Assembly: GCA_021404565.1 (NCBI GenBank)
Contig: JAAWWF010000009.1
Span: 1-64,000, forward strand
DNA from: Roseivirga sp.
GTDB taxonomy: Bacteria > Bacteroidota > Bacteroidia > Cytophagales > Cyclobacteriaceae
Reading direction: 5' to 3'
DNA: 64,000 bases
Made by a program: the position numbers and the translations under genes
In this document: positions 7,841 through 16,648 of the stretch, piece after piece
How the letters are laid out: each line of letters opens with the position of its first letter
Position numbering within the stretch: the first letter of the stretch is position 1
The notes under the pieces: model-generated
Database searches by the model: none
The model's input: the letters and a program-made list of their open reading frames with translations, nothing else
What the model was told of the DNA's origin: nothing

Positions 7841-10442
7841 CGCTTCTCAAACTTGCTACAGGGTTGCTCAGTGAAGCCCTGATCATTTGAACCCCTACAG
7901 TAAGCCAGGTAATGGCAGTCGTAACCAGGCCTGAAATAGCGAAAAACCACCATTCCAGCCTGATATGGTATTCAAAACCGTTGAGCCAGTCACTGGTAAC
8001 CCAATAGCTGATCGGGAGTGCAATGATGAGTGAGGTTAGGACCGTGAGTGTAAATTCTTTGGAGAGCATCAGGGCAATACTTCCGGCCCGGGAGCCGAGA
8101 ATCTTTCGGATCCCGATTTCTTTTTTTCTACGCTCCGCAATAAAGGCCACCAGCCCGAGCAGTCCAAGGCAGGAGATAAGAATGGCAAAAAGCGCAAAGT
8201 ACCTGGAGAGTGTTGAGATTTGCAACTCGGCCTGATAGAGCGACTGGTATTGGTCATCTACAAAGCTTAGCTCAAGTGGTAATCCCTCGTTGAATTCCTC
8301 ATAGAAGCTGCTCAGTCTATTGATGACTTCTCGGGTGTCATCACCTTCAAGGCGGGCCATAAGCACATTGGTCCACTGGGGTAAGATGATCATCACGGCC
8401 GGTTGCACCTTCCTGTGTAGTGATTCGAAGTGGAAATCTCTGGTCACTCCGATAATTTGTCGGTCTTGTCCGGCAAGGCTGACCGTTTTGCCTATTGGGT
8501 CAACCATATCCATGGTCTTCATGGCTGCTTCATTGATAATCACCTTCGAGCCATCACTACCATAGCTTTTGGAAAAGCCTCGTCCCAGAAACACCTCCGT
8601 TTCCAGTGTCTCCAACATACCGAAGTCCAGGGCAATGAACTGAAAAATAACCTCCACTTCAGGAGATTTTCCAGCCCAATCGATGGCGCCTATCGTATTG
8701 CCGCTTTGGGTCATATTGTTCGAAATGGCTGAGATGTTGCTGATGCCCGGCAGCTGGGCTGCTTGCTCCAAAAATAGGTCAAGATTCTCTGCCGTTTTTC
8801 CTTCCTTGGGGAAGCTGACGAGCTTTGTCTTGTTGTAACCCAGGTTTTTGGACTGAATAAAATCTACCTGCTTGTATATCACTGTTACAGATACAATCAG
8901 AAGAACAGAAACGATGAACTGAAAAGTCACCAGACCCTTTCTTGCCAAAGAGGCATTTTTTGTGTTTCGAAGTTTGCCTTTAAGTATTTCCACAGACCGC
9001 ATGCCGCTTAAAAAGAATGCCGGATAGCTCCCTGAGATCAGCCCCGTAATGAAGGTGATACTAAGGCCTGTCAGGATCAAGTTTGCGTCCCATTGAAGTA
9101 GCAGTTGTTTGCCGGTGATAGTATTGAAGTATGGGAGAGCCACTAGTATTAATGCGACTGCCACCATCATAGAGAGGAAGGACAGAATCATGGATTCTCC
9201 TATAAATTGAAACATCAGAGATTGACGTTGAGCACCAATGGCCTTTTTCACACCAACCTCTTTGAGTCGCCTGGAGGCACGTGCGGTGGACAGGTTCATA
9301 AAGTTGATGCAGGCAACTACGAGGATGAAAATGGCAATGATCGAGAAAATTCTCACATACTCTATTCTGCCTCCTGCCTGAATACCATTCTTATAGTTGC
9401 CATAAAGATACTTGTCTGCAAAAGGTCTCAGAAACAGGTCAGGTCGGTCCTTACCGGTCTTTTGTTGAATGAAATCAGATATTTTGTCGTTTACATGGCT
9501 GGCTGTGGTGCCCTCAACAATTTGCACATAGGTAAAGGGTTGAGAGGTTTCCCAGGTCAGCTCACCCACGAAAGTTTTGACCAGGTCTTCAAACTGTTCA
9601 AAATGGATGATGTAGTCAAACTGATGGGTAGATTGAGGAGGAGGGTCTTTGAAAATACCATTGATAATTCCGAAAGAACTAAAGCCCTGTATCTTCCAGT
9701 TGAGTGTTTTTCCTGTCAGGCCTTCTGTCGTATTGAACATTCTTAGTGCGAGACTTTCTGAGATGGTGATGTGACTTTTGTCTGAAAGCACAGTGCTCTT
9801 ATTGCCCTGAAGCAGTGGAAAGGAGAACATGGTGAAAAAGTCTGACCCGGCAAAGTGTCCTTGCGCTTTGATCTTCAAATCCTCTATAGAAAAAATCAGG
9901 TCATTGGCAGTAGGAGAGAAGGAAATGGAGCTTTCGATCTCCGGTACTTCTTCGGCAAGGGCATCCGCAAGCAGGTGTGGGGTTGCTTCTCCTGTAGCAA
10001 TACCAGCCGGACTTTGCTCGTTAGTCAGCACCTGGTAGAGCAGTGATTTATTTTCATGAAACTGATCTACGTTCCGCTCATCACTGATCCAAAGGTAAAT
10101 AAGAAAGGCGCAGGCCAGCCCGGAAGACAAACCAATGAGGTTTATAAAAAATGAGCTTTTATATCGCTTAAAGCTTCTTATTGAAAAAAGAACTGTGTGT
10201 TTGATCATGTCCATTGCGTTGAGTTTTTGAGTGTTTGTGAGTGACCGGATGATGCCCCTTCTAAAAAGGAGTAACACCTCTTTTACAAAAATCCAGCGCG
10301 CTTTGGCACTACCTTTTTGAGCTACATTTAAGTCGAAGAGCTCCAGTAAATCGCCTTCGATATCCGGGTGGTATGCTGACCTGCAAAACCATTTGAGTAA
10401 AAGGATAGCGAAACGGGGTGGGCGAGGTTGTTCTTTGCCCAT
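7836..10442 (-). CDS. FtsX/MacB-type permease with N-terminal permease-prefix domain
   Basis: This is an 868-aa permease. Residues 1 to about 90 form the prefix domain found on PadR-associated permeases (PPRFAILLLKWFCR, then HPDIEGDLLELFD). The usual architecture follows: a TM helix (about 98-120), a MacB-like periplasmic domain, FtsX helices with GVKKAIGA, a second periplasmic domain and FtsX helices with GIRKILGS. It lies 1 bp downstream of the padR gene in the same direction, a very common pairing in Bacteroidota, so PadR probably controls it. No ATPase is nearby. The substrate is unknown; a drug, peptide or stress response is the usual guess for this cassette. Confidence 0.88.
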   Translation of the reverse strand: MGKEQPRPPRFAILLLKWFCRSAYHPDIEGDLLELFDLNVAQKGSAKARWIFVKEVLLLFRRGIIRSLTNTQKLNAMDMIKHTVLFSIRSFKRYKSSFFINLIGLSSGLACAFLIYLWISDERNVDQFHENKSLLYQVLTNEQSPAGIATGEATPHLLADALAEEVPEIESSISFSPTANDLIFSIEDLKIKAQGHFAGSDFFTMFSFPLLQGNKSTVLSDKSHITISESLALRMFNTTEGLTGKTLNWKIQGFSSFGIINGIFKDPPPQSTHQFDYIIHFEQFEDLVKTFVGELTWETSQPFTYVQIVEGTTASHVNDKISDFIQQKTGKDRPDLFLRPFADKYLYGNYKNGIQAGGRIEYVRIFSIIAIFILVVACINFMNLSTARASRRLKEVGVKKAIGAQRQSLMFQFIGESMILSFLSMMVAVALILVALPYFNTITGKQLLLQWDANLILTGLSITFITGLISGSYPAFFLSGMRSVEILKGKLRNTKNASLARKGLVTFQFIVSVLLIVSVTVIYKQVDFIQSKNLGYNKTKLVSFPKEGKTAENLDLFLEQAAQLPGISNISAISNNMTQSGNTIGAIDWAGKSPEVEVIFQFIALDFGMLETLETEVFLGRGFSKSYGSDGSKVIINEAAMKTMDMVDPIGKTVSLAGQDRQIIGVTRDFHFESLHRKVQPAVMIILPQWTNVLMARLEGDDTREVINRLSSFYEEFNEGLPLELSFVDDQYQSLYQAELQISTLSRYFALFAILISCLGLLGLVAFIAERRKKEIGIRKILGSRAGSIALMLSKEFTLTVLTSLIIALPISYWVTSDWLNGFEYHIRLEWWFFAISGLVTTAITWLTVGVQMIRASLSNPVASLRSD

Positions 10443-10443
10443 G

Positions 10444-10776
10444 CTAATCGAGATTTATAATAGGGAGCGGGAGCGCCTCCCAAAGTTCATTGCGGGTTTG
10501 CCGGGTATGCTCCAGTGCTCTTTTTCCTTCCAGGGTTACCGTAAAAAAGAGTTTTGGCCTACCACCTCTGATAGCATTAGTCTCACCTTGTTTTGAAGTG
10601 AGATAACCTTTGGCCTCCATTCTTCTGAGAGCTGTTTGCAAAGCTCCCACACTGACGGAGCGCTGAAGTCTGCTTTCCATTTCCAGTTTGATGGATACCC
10701 CATAAGCATTACCGTGTAAAATGCCGACTGTAAGTAACACCACTTCCTCAAACTCACCGAGCTGATACTTTCTCAT
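10444..10776 (-). CDS. PadR-family transcriptional regulator
   Basis: This is a 110-aa winged-helix repressor. It opens with QLGEFEEVVLLTVGIL, has the helix-turn-helix around AYGVSIKLEMESRLQRSVSVGALQTALRRMEAKGYL (about 25-60), and has a wing with GRPKLFFTVT (about 70-80), all typical of PadR. PadR proteins bind DNA as dimers and are released by small ligands or stress. It is the first gene of a two-gene operon with the prefix-domain permease. A repeated GCAA(T/C)ACTACA motif upstream may be its autoregulatory site. Confidence 0.9.
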   Translation of the reverse strand: MRKYQLGEFEEVVLLTVGILHGNAYGVSIKLEMESRLQRSVSVGALQTALRRMEAKGYLTSKQGETNAIRGGRPKLFFTVTLEGKRALEHTRQTRNELWEALPLPIINLD

Positions 10777-10797
10777 ATTAACAGGTTTTTTCTTAAA

Positions 10798-10851
10798 TGT
10801 AGTATTGCGAATTTATGCTATGAGTTAGTTAATTCCTAATTGTAGTGTTGC
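10798..10851 (-). promoter_or_regulatory. Direct repeat in the padR promoter, candidate PadR operator
   Basis: Two copies of an 11-mer, TGTAGTATTGC (10798-10808) and TGTAGTGTTGC (10841-10851), lie 43 bp apart upstream of padR. On the minus strand the proximal copy runs into TACATTTA, close to the TAnnTTTG -7 consensus. A repressor bound there would cover the promoter. The assignment to PadR is an inference from position. Confidence 0.4.
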
Positions 10852-11010
10852 TTATTTAGAGCCGATAAAATGAACCAATCAGACATTGGTCAAACTCATC
10901 GTCAATGGCTTGTCGATAGGAGGCCGGTCTTTGTCTACTATTATCCGGAGTTTTTCTATTTGATTTTAGTTGGGGCTCTGAATTGATTAATCTGGTTAAA
11001 ATTCAAAATC

Positions 11011-11880
11011 ATGAAAACAATCATTATGGTCATCTTGATGTTTTCCTCGGGTATAGTTTTTACACAGACCAAAGGAGAGCTATCAGACAGGTTCGATAAA
11101 AAGAGGGAAAGCGAGCATTTTGTGCTTCAATGGAACGCGGGCCAATCTTCCGAAAAAGAGATTGATGAGGCTGCTGCCTTTGCGGAAGAAGCCTATTCAA
11201 AACTTTCTGATCTGCTGGGGAAGGAAAACATGCCCACGGTCAAGCTCATTATGACATTCAGAGGAGAAGGGGTTGATCCTGAAACTTATAAGAAAAGTGT
11301 ACCCCATGTAGACGGACAGGGAAGAATACATCTCTATCGCTTTGATAGTGGAGGTTACCTGGGGGCTGTGGCTCACGAAATGGTGCATGCTGTTCGGGTA
11401 AACACCTTGCCACGCTGGGAGCGGTTTTTCGAAGAGGGGTTGGCTTCTGCCATCGCTTATCACCTCTACCCTAATACAAAAGCATTTGCGAGGTACGGTT
11501 ATCCATTGGATGTGGTGGCTGGCTATTGGCTGGTTTCAGGCAAGGGAATCCCCCTTGAAACGATGCGGGTACAGCATAACCGACTGAACCTGAAGTGCTC
11601 TTTTCAAACCTATGTCATGCGCGAGGATTTTTTCAATTACCTGGCAGAGACCTATGGTATGAAAAAGCTGATGGCCTTTGCCTATGCTGCCAATGTGGGC
11701 CATGTTGATGCTTACCCTGAGCATTGGGACAAGCCCTTTGGTGAATTGGTGAGCGACTGGGAGAATGATCTCCGCAAGCGCTACCATGCCTATGAAGGTG
11801 CTGAAGGTCTTGCTGATGAATACTTTAAAAACACACCGGTTCGGTATAGCAAAGCCTGTGAAGCCGGAATCGATTATTAA
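11011..11880 (+). CDS. Secreted gluzincin-like metallopeptidase (peptidase MA-like)
   Basis: This is a 289-aa exported protein. The N-terminus is a signal peptide (a hydrophobic run at about residues 3-17, with cleavage near FTQT). The zinc site HEMVH is at residues 122-126, and a downstream FFEEGLA (about 139-145) supplies the third ligand glutamate, the arrangement of peptidase MA-like gluzincins. A cysteine near the C-terminus is unpaired apart from Cys196. It precedes the second 807-aa permease by 68 bp in the same direction. A periplasmic protease feeding or regulating the permease or two-component module is plausible but unproven. Confidence 0.7.
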   Translation: MKTIIMVILMFSSGIVFTQTKGELSDRFDKKRESEHFVLQWNAGQSSEKEIDEAAAFAEEAYSKLSDLLGKENMPTVKLIMTFRGEGVDPETYKKSVPHVDGQGRIHLYRFDSGGYLGAVAHEMVHAVRVNTLPRWERFFEEGLASAIAYHLYPNTKAFARYGYPLDVVAGYWLVSGKGIPLETMRVQHNRLNLKCSFQTYVMREDFFNYLAETYGMKKLMAFAYAANVGHVDAYPEHWDKPFGELVSDWENDLRKRYHAYEGAEGLADEYFKNTPVRYSKACEAGIDY

Positions 11881-11948
11881 AATACACGTGACTCAGGGGA
11901 TGGAAAGTCTGTTGCCTCAGTCGTGTTAAGGTCTTAAACAACAGAACC

Positions 11949-14372
11949 ATGGTTAAAAACTATTTTAAAATCGCCTGGAGAAACATGCTGAAACACAAAG
12001 GGCATTCAGCAATTAACATTGTGGGGCTGGCTGTAGGTATGGCTTGCTTCCTGCTCATTCTCTTTTACGTAAAGGATGAATCCTCTTACGATAAGTTTCA
12101 TAAAGATTATCAAAGCATCTACCGGGTGACCGAGGTAAATTACGGTGACGGTGGAGAAACACTACTGGCTAATGCTTACAGTGCCATTGGTCCGGCACTG
12201 CAAAGTGATTTTCCGGAATTTGAATCATTTACCCGTGTGCACATTGAAGAGCTTTCTGTTAGTAATGGCCCGGAGAAGAAATTCCAGGAGCCCCGTTTTG
12301 CTTATACAGATTCTACTTTCTGGCAGGTACTGGATTTTAAACTGATTGAAGGTGACTCTAAAACGGCACTTAGTGGCCCCTTTTCCCTGGTTATCACCGA
12401 GTCAATGGCTCGCAAATACTTTGGAGAAGAAGAGGCCATGGGTAAGCTGCTCAAAATAGAAGGGCAATATGACTTTCAGGTAACCGGAGTATTGGCAGAC
12501 CTTCCCCGTAATTCGCACCTTCAGTTCGACTTTTTAGCTTCATTTATCAGCCTCCGCCAGGTACAAGGGGGCTGGATGTTTAATAACTGGTATTGGCCAC
12601 CAATGTATACTTATGCCAAAGTACCCGCTCAGGTGAACCCTGAAAACATTGAGGCCAAATTTCCGGCAATGATGGAAAAGTACCTGGGTAAAAGAGTCGC
12701 TGAACAAAGGGGCTACCGCCTCCAGCCTCTGGCAGATATTCATACATCTACGGAGTATTCCAATGAAATAGGAAAGAGTACGAATAAGACGTATCTCTAT
12801 GTGCTTACAACCACGGCTTTTCTGATTCTTGCTATTGCCAGCGTAAATTTTATGAACCTGTCGCTGGCCAGGTCTATCAGCCGCTCTGGCGAGGTAGGCG
12901 TAAGAAAAGTATTCGGAGCAGCACGTCAGCAAATTGTATGGCAGTACCTGAGCGAGTCAGTTTTAATTACGCTGCTGGCCGCTGTGTTAGGTTTTGGGCT
13001 TTTCCTCCTTGCTATTCCCGCATTCAACGACCTCACCGATATGGTTTTGGTAATCAATGCTACCGATATGCCACTGGTATTGGTAGGACTCATCCTCATG
13101 GCCATCATAGTAGGGGTGTTATCGGGGATCTACCCAGCCCTTTTTCTTTCAGGATTTTCACCTGCAACCATTCTTAAGGGCAAGTTTGCCAAGCAAAGTA
13201 AGTTTGCTGCTTTCTTTAAAAAGGGCTTGATCACCTTTCAGTTTGTAATCTCAGCGGCTTTGATCATTGCCACCTTCATTATCTATTTCCAACTGCAGTA
13301 TATGCGTAATATGGCCCTGGGCTTTGATGAAGAACAGATGGTGGTATTGGAGGTACGCGGCTATCCAGAGCAAACCCGCATCAAAGCACTGAAAGATCGT
13401 ATCAATGCCCTGCCCCAGGTATTGGGAGCTGCCGTATCAGCCAGGGTGCCCTCCGGTCAGGGCTTTTATGATTACAACGTTCTTCCTGATGGAGAATCTG
13501 TTGAGAATAATCTGCTTTTTATGAGGCTCGAAACGGATCTGGATTTTTCAAACCTCTATGATTTTGAGATTGTAGAAGGGCGCTCTTTTGATAACAGACT
13601 GGCTACTGACTCGCTGGCCTATTTGCTCAATGAAACAGCCGTGGCGAAGCTGGGCTGGACCGGGGATGCCCTCAATAAAAAGCTCAATATGGGTAGCCTG
13701 AATAAAGATGGAAGTTTCAAAACACTGCATCAGGGCACCGTTATCGGGGTGGTCAGGGACTTTAACTTTGTCTCACTACACAATGAGGTCGATCCTGTGG
13801 TGATCAGCATCATTCCCAAAAGCCAGCCTTATATGCAATCTAAGCTATCAGTAAAGCTGGCAGCCGGCAACCTGATGACGACCATGGGTATTCTTGAAGA
13901 AGAATGGAGAAAATTCGGCCCAACCACCGATTTTGAATATTTCTTTCTGGATGATACGCTGGACAAAATGTATCGTGCAGAGAAGCAGCTAGGAAAGGTC
14001 TTTATAACTTTCTCCTCCATTAGCATTGGTCTGGCTTGTCTTGGTTTGTTTGCCATGAGTACTCTGTTGGCGGCCCAGCTACGAAAGGAGATTGGCATCC
14101 GCAAGGTACTGGGGGCTACGGTGGCCAGTCTGGTTTTGCTTATGTCCAGGGGCTATATGCAGCTCATAGCAGTGTCGTTTGTGATCGCCTGTTTTATCAC
14201 ATACATTGTTATGGAAAAGTGGCTTGAAAATTTTGCCTATCATATCCGCATGGAGATTTGGTACTTTCTTTCGGCCGGGATCTTACTGGGGATCATTGCT
14301 TTTGTAACCATGAGCTTTAAATCTTTCAAGGCCGCCAACAGCAATCCTGTGGAAGCCTTGCGCTATGAATGA
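11949..14372 (+). CDS. FtsX/MacB-type ABC transporter permease, paralogue 2
   Basis: This is an 807-aa orphan permease, a close paralogue of the 4804-7227 product. By eye roughly 70% of positions are identical, with no length difference. It has the same elements: a first TM at about 22-42, FtsX motif GVRKVFGA (about 318-325) and second FtsX motif GIRKVLGA (about 719-726). The stop overlaps the start of the histidine-kinase gene (ATGA), so permease, kinase and regulator form one translationally coupled unit. This resembles transporter-linked sensing modules, in which the permease may signal to the kinase. That role is inferred from the overlap. Confidence 0.9.
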   Translation: MVKNYFKIAWRNMLKHKGHSAINIVGLAVGMACFLLILFYVKDESSYDKFHKDYQSIYRVTEVNYGDGGETLLANAYSAIGPALQSDFPEFESFTRVHIEELSVSNGPEKKFQEPRFAYTDSTFWQVLDFKLIEGDSKTALSGPFSLVITESMARKYFGEEEAMGKLLKIEGQYDFQVTGVLADLPRNSHLQFDFLASFISLRQVQGGWMFNNWYWPPMYTYAKVPAQVNPENIEAKFPAMMEKYLGKRVAEQRGYRLQPLADIHTSTEYSNEIGKSTNKTYLYVLTTTAFLILAIASVNFMNLSLARSISRSGEVGVRKVFGAARQQIVWQYLSESVLITLLAAVLGFGLFLLAIPAFNDLTDMVLVINATDMPLVLVGLILMAIIVGVLSGIYPALFLSGFSPATILKGKFAKQSKFAAFFKKGLITFQFVISAALIIATFIIYFQLQYMRNMALGFDEEQMVVLEVRGYPEQTRIKALKDRINALPQVLGAAVSARVPSGQGFYDYNVLPDGESVENNLLFMRLETDLDFSNLYDFEIVEGRSFDNRLATDSLAYLLNETAVAKLGWTGDALNKKLNMGSLNKDGSFKTLHQGTVIGVVRDFNFVSLHNEVDPVVISIIPKSQPYMQSKLSVKLAAGNLMTTMGILEEEWRKFGPTTDFEYFFLDDTLDKMYRAEKQLGKVFITFSSISIGLACLGLFAMSTLLAAQLRKEIGIRKVLGATVASLVLLMSRGYMQLIAVSFVIACFITYIVMEKWLENFAYHIRMEIWYFLSAGILLGIIAFVTMSFKSFKAANSNPVEALRYE

Positions 14373-15394
14373 AATTTAACTGGAGACTCATATTATTACA
14401 TCTGCTCTTTTGGGCTTTGTACATTGTCATTTGGGGCATAAGAGATATGGCTTATGCTCCCACTTTTTTAGACACGGTGGATGGCAATGTCATCGGTAGC
14501 CTTGTCTTTGCTTTTGGGGTATATTTCAATATGTATATACTCATCCCTCAACTGCTGTTAAAGAATAAAAAGGTAACCTATGCATTTGCCATACTCGGGC
14601 TGGTGTTGATTATAGCCTACCTGGCCGCTCAGCTATTTGCGGTTTATTACACCAATGTACATGCCGGAACCAGCGAGTTCTTTGCCTCTTTTGCCGGAGT
14701 AGCCGCTACCGCAGGTGATTTTATGGTCGTATACGGGCTGGCTACCTGCCTCTACTTTATCAATGAATGGTATGTCAAAGAACGAAAGTTGCGGGAGCTG
14801 GAAACACAGAACCTGAAAGCCGAACTTGATTTACTAAAAGGGCAAATCAATCCTCATTTTCTTTTCAATGCTCTGAACAATGTGCACGTGCTGATCAGGA
14901 AAGATCCGGAAGAAGCTCAGACCACACTTGAAAAATTCTCGGACTTACTAAGCCATCAGATTTATGAAGTGAATAAAGAGAAGGTGAGCCTGAATGGAGA
15001 GGTAGATAACCTCTCAAATTTCATAGAGCTTCAAAAAATGCGATTTGAGGATCATGCGCTGATCAACTGGCAGGTCAAGGGTGACTTAAATGGTCAACGA
15101 ATAGCACCAATGCTCTTTTTAAACTTTGTGGAAAATGCTTTTAAGTACGGAGGAGCAACTGATGGTCAGCCGGTGAGTATTGATATTCTGTTGAAAGCCT
15201 CTGATAACCTGATAGCTTTCAGCTGTGTAAACTCAGTGAACGATGACCAGCAGGGCGATGGGAAGCTCGGGGTAGGTATTGCCAATGTACGCAGAAGGCT
15301 GGAGATACTCTATCCTGGCAAGCATAAACTGGAGATTGAAAACCGAACAGGTACATATAGCGTCAACCTGGAATTGAATCTGGATGAAAATTAG
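14369..15394 (+). CDS. LytS/YehU-type sensor histidine kinase
   Basis: This is a 341-aa membrane kinase. Four hydrophobic segments fill residues 7-135 (about 7-22, 42-62, 70-92 and 112-133). A short coiled linker leads to the His_kinase motif QINPHFLFNALN, with the phospho-acceptor His163. The ATP-binding domain has FVENAFKYG (N-box) and GVGIANVRRRLE (G-box). There is no separate periplasmic sensor domain, so it probably senses within the membrane. Its start overlaps the permease stop by 4 nt, and its end overlaps the LytTR regulator by 11 nt. Confidence 0.92.
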   Translation: MKFNWRLILLHLLFWALYIVIWGIRDMAYAPTFLDTVDGNVIGSLVFAFGVYFNMYILIPQLLLKNKKVTYAFAILGLVLIIAYLAAQLFAVYYTNVHAGTSEFFASFAGVAATAGDFMVVYGLATCLYFINEWYVKERKLRELETQNLKAELDLLKGQINPHFLFNALNNVHVLIRKDPEEAQTTLEKFSDLLSHQIYEVNKEKVSLNGEVDNLSNFIELQKMRFEDHALINWQVKGDLNGQRIAPMLFLNFVENAFKYGGATDGQPVSIDILLKASDNLIAFSCVNSVNDDQQGDGKLGVGIANVRRRLEILYPGKHKLEIENRTGTYSVNLELNLDEN

Positions 15395-16091
15395 CTGTAT
15401 TATAATTGATGATGAGCCACTAGCCAGGGCCGGTGTGAAAGACTACTGTGAGAAGGTAGGTTTTCTGGATGTAGTGGGAGAGTTCAAAAGTGCTACAGAT
15501 GCCGGAGCCTTTCTGGAAGAGCATCCCGTAAATTTGATGTTTCTGGATATCAATATGCCGGGAGTCAACGGGTTGGATTTTGTGAAATCACTTCGGCAGC
15601 CACCACTGGTAATTTTTACCACCGCCTATCGCGAATTTGCCTCAGAGAGCTACGATCTTGATGCTCTGGATTATCTGGTAAAGCCCATCACTTTCGAACG
15701 ATTTTATAAAGCCGTAAACAAGGCCTACCAGTATTTTGACAGTGCCACCAGTTCTGGTCTGGACCATTTCTATGTAAAAGTAGATGGTGTGATCACCAAA
15801 GTAAATATGGAGGACGTTCTGTATATCGAGGGGATGAAAGACTATATCAAGATTTACCTGAATGACGAGAGCAGGTTGATTACTTTGCTCTCCCTCAAGC
15901 AGGTAGAAGCACTGTTGCCCTCTGAAAGATTTGTGCGTGTCCATCGCTCGTTTATTGTTTCCAAGAGTAAGGTAGAGAGCATAGAGGGCAATATCATTCA
16001 CATGGCAGGTCAGGAAATCCCGATTGCCACCAACCTCAGAGTTGAAGTACTGGAGCAAATCGTTGGAGATAAGTTCTGGAAGAGGGGCTGA
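15384..16091 (+). CDS. LytTR-family response regulator
   Basis: This is a 235-aa two-domain regulator. The receiver domain (1-120) has the acidic pair Asp9/Asp10, phospho-acceptor Asp55 in FLDINMPG and the conserved lysine in LVKPI. The LytTR DNA-binding domain occupies about 138-235, with YIEGMKDYIKI and FVRVHRSFIV. It is the partner of the overlapping kinase. LytTR regulators typically bind direct repeats ahead of their targets; none was identified with confidence here. A strong terminator follows the stop. Confidence 0.93.
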   Translation: MKISCIIIDDEPLARAGVKDYCEKVGFLDVVGEFKSATDAGAFLEEHPVNLMFLDINMPGVNGLDFVKSLRQPPLVIFTTAYREFASESYDLDALDYLVKPITFERFYKAVNKAYQYFDSATSSGLDHFYVKVDGVITKVNMEDVLYIEGMKDYIKIYLNDESRLITLLSLKQVEALLPSERFVRVHRSFIVSKSKVESIEGNIIHMAGQEIPIATNLRVEVLEQIVGDKFWKRG

Positions 16092-16124
16092 ACTTCTTGT
16101 TTGGAGAAGTCTATAAAGGCAAAG

Positions 16125-16150
16125 GGACCGGGCGTCTCCCGGTCCTTTTT
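16125..16150 (+). terminator. Rho-independent terminator after the LytTR gene
   Basis: An 8-bp stem GGACCGGG/CCCGGTCC with a 5-nt loop is followed by five T residues, 34 bp after the response-regulator stop. It ends the permease-kinase-regulator unit. A decayed copy of this block occurs at 16601-16644. Confidence 0.85.
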
Positions 16151-16184
16151 CGTTCAACCAAAACGTAATATGATATAAAGAGAT

Positions 16185-16367
16185 TTTAACCCGAATTATT
16201 CATTAGAAAAATGAATAATTGACAAAAATGCTGACTGTCAGTATTTTGCCAGGGTCAACCCTGATATTTGAAAATCGCCTTCCAGGTTTTAATATGTTGT
16301 AGCTAGCTGATTGATTTTCAAATCGTCAGATTATGCAATAGCCAACTATTGCATAATCGTGGTTAAA
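16185..16367. repeat. Palindromic element, copy A (about 183 nt)
   Basis: The two ends are inverted relatives of each other: the left end starts TTTAACCCGAAT, and the right end finishes with CG-TGGTTAAA. The interior holds five hairpins: AATTATTCATT/AATGAATAATT (16194-16220), CTGAC/GTCAG (16231-16241), CAGGGT/ACCCTG (16250-16263), ATTTGAAAATC/GATTTTCAAAT (16266-16276 with 16313-16323) and a perfect 13-bp stem GATTATGCAATAG (16329-16358). The ends match those of the element at 62228-62399, so this may be a dispersed repeat or RNA family. Confidence 0.6.
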
Positions 16368-16600
16368 TGTCTTGTAGCAGGGCCATTTCCGGTGATAGTA
16401 TCTGTAGACCATCTTTTGTTGGAATCTCCTGCAGTTTGTTTACTGTTAGTTTCGGATCAGCGACCTCAAAAAAATCACTGATGGCTTGAGTGCTGTGGGT
16501 GGCCATGATTTTAATCAGTCTGATGCTTTTCATACTTCGTTTGTCAGTGCTTTGTATTAATGACGCTAAGCTGCGGGTTTACCCAACCCTGTTGTTTAAA

Positions 16601-16644
16601 AAAGAGACCAGGCGTCCCCCGGCCTCTGTCGTTCTACCAAAACG
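16601..16644 (+). repeat. Degenerate copy of the terminator block
   Basis: These 44 nt align with 16121-16165 (45 nt) with about seven differences plus one gap, including the flanking CGTTC(A/T)ACCAAAACG. In this copy the stem is mismatched and the T-tract is lost, so it has probably decayed as a terminator. The two copies bracket about 435 bp of non-coding DNA. Confidence 0.6.
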
Positions 16645-16648
16645 CCCT

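Larger units (their letters stand above)
16092..16648. other. 557-bp intergenic region rich in inverted repeats
   Basis: No convincing gene is present between the LytTR regulator and the esterase. The region holds the terminator at 16125-16150, five inverted repeats within 16185-16367 (listed separately), and at 16601-16644 a degenerate copy of the terminator block. An ORF of 62 codons at 16490-16678 runs into the esterase gene and has no supporting features. Confidence 0.6.

Noticed and set aside
9207..9746. 179-aa ORF opposite the prefix-domain permease
   Set aside because: It is fully inside a clear 868-aa gene on the other strand and has no independent evidence.
11881..11948. Imperfect hairpin ACACG..CGTGT between peptidase and permease genes
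   Set aside because: It has a bulge, a mismatch and no T-tract. It is too weak to call a terminator.
15642..16157. 171-aa ORF opposite the LytTR gene
   Set aside because: It is antisense to the response regulator and crosses its terminator hairpin.
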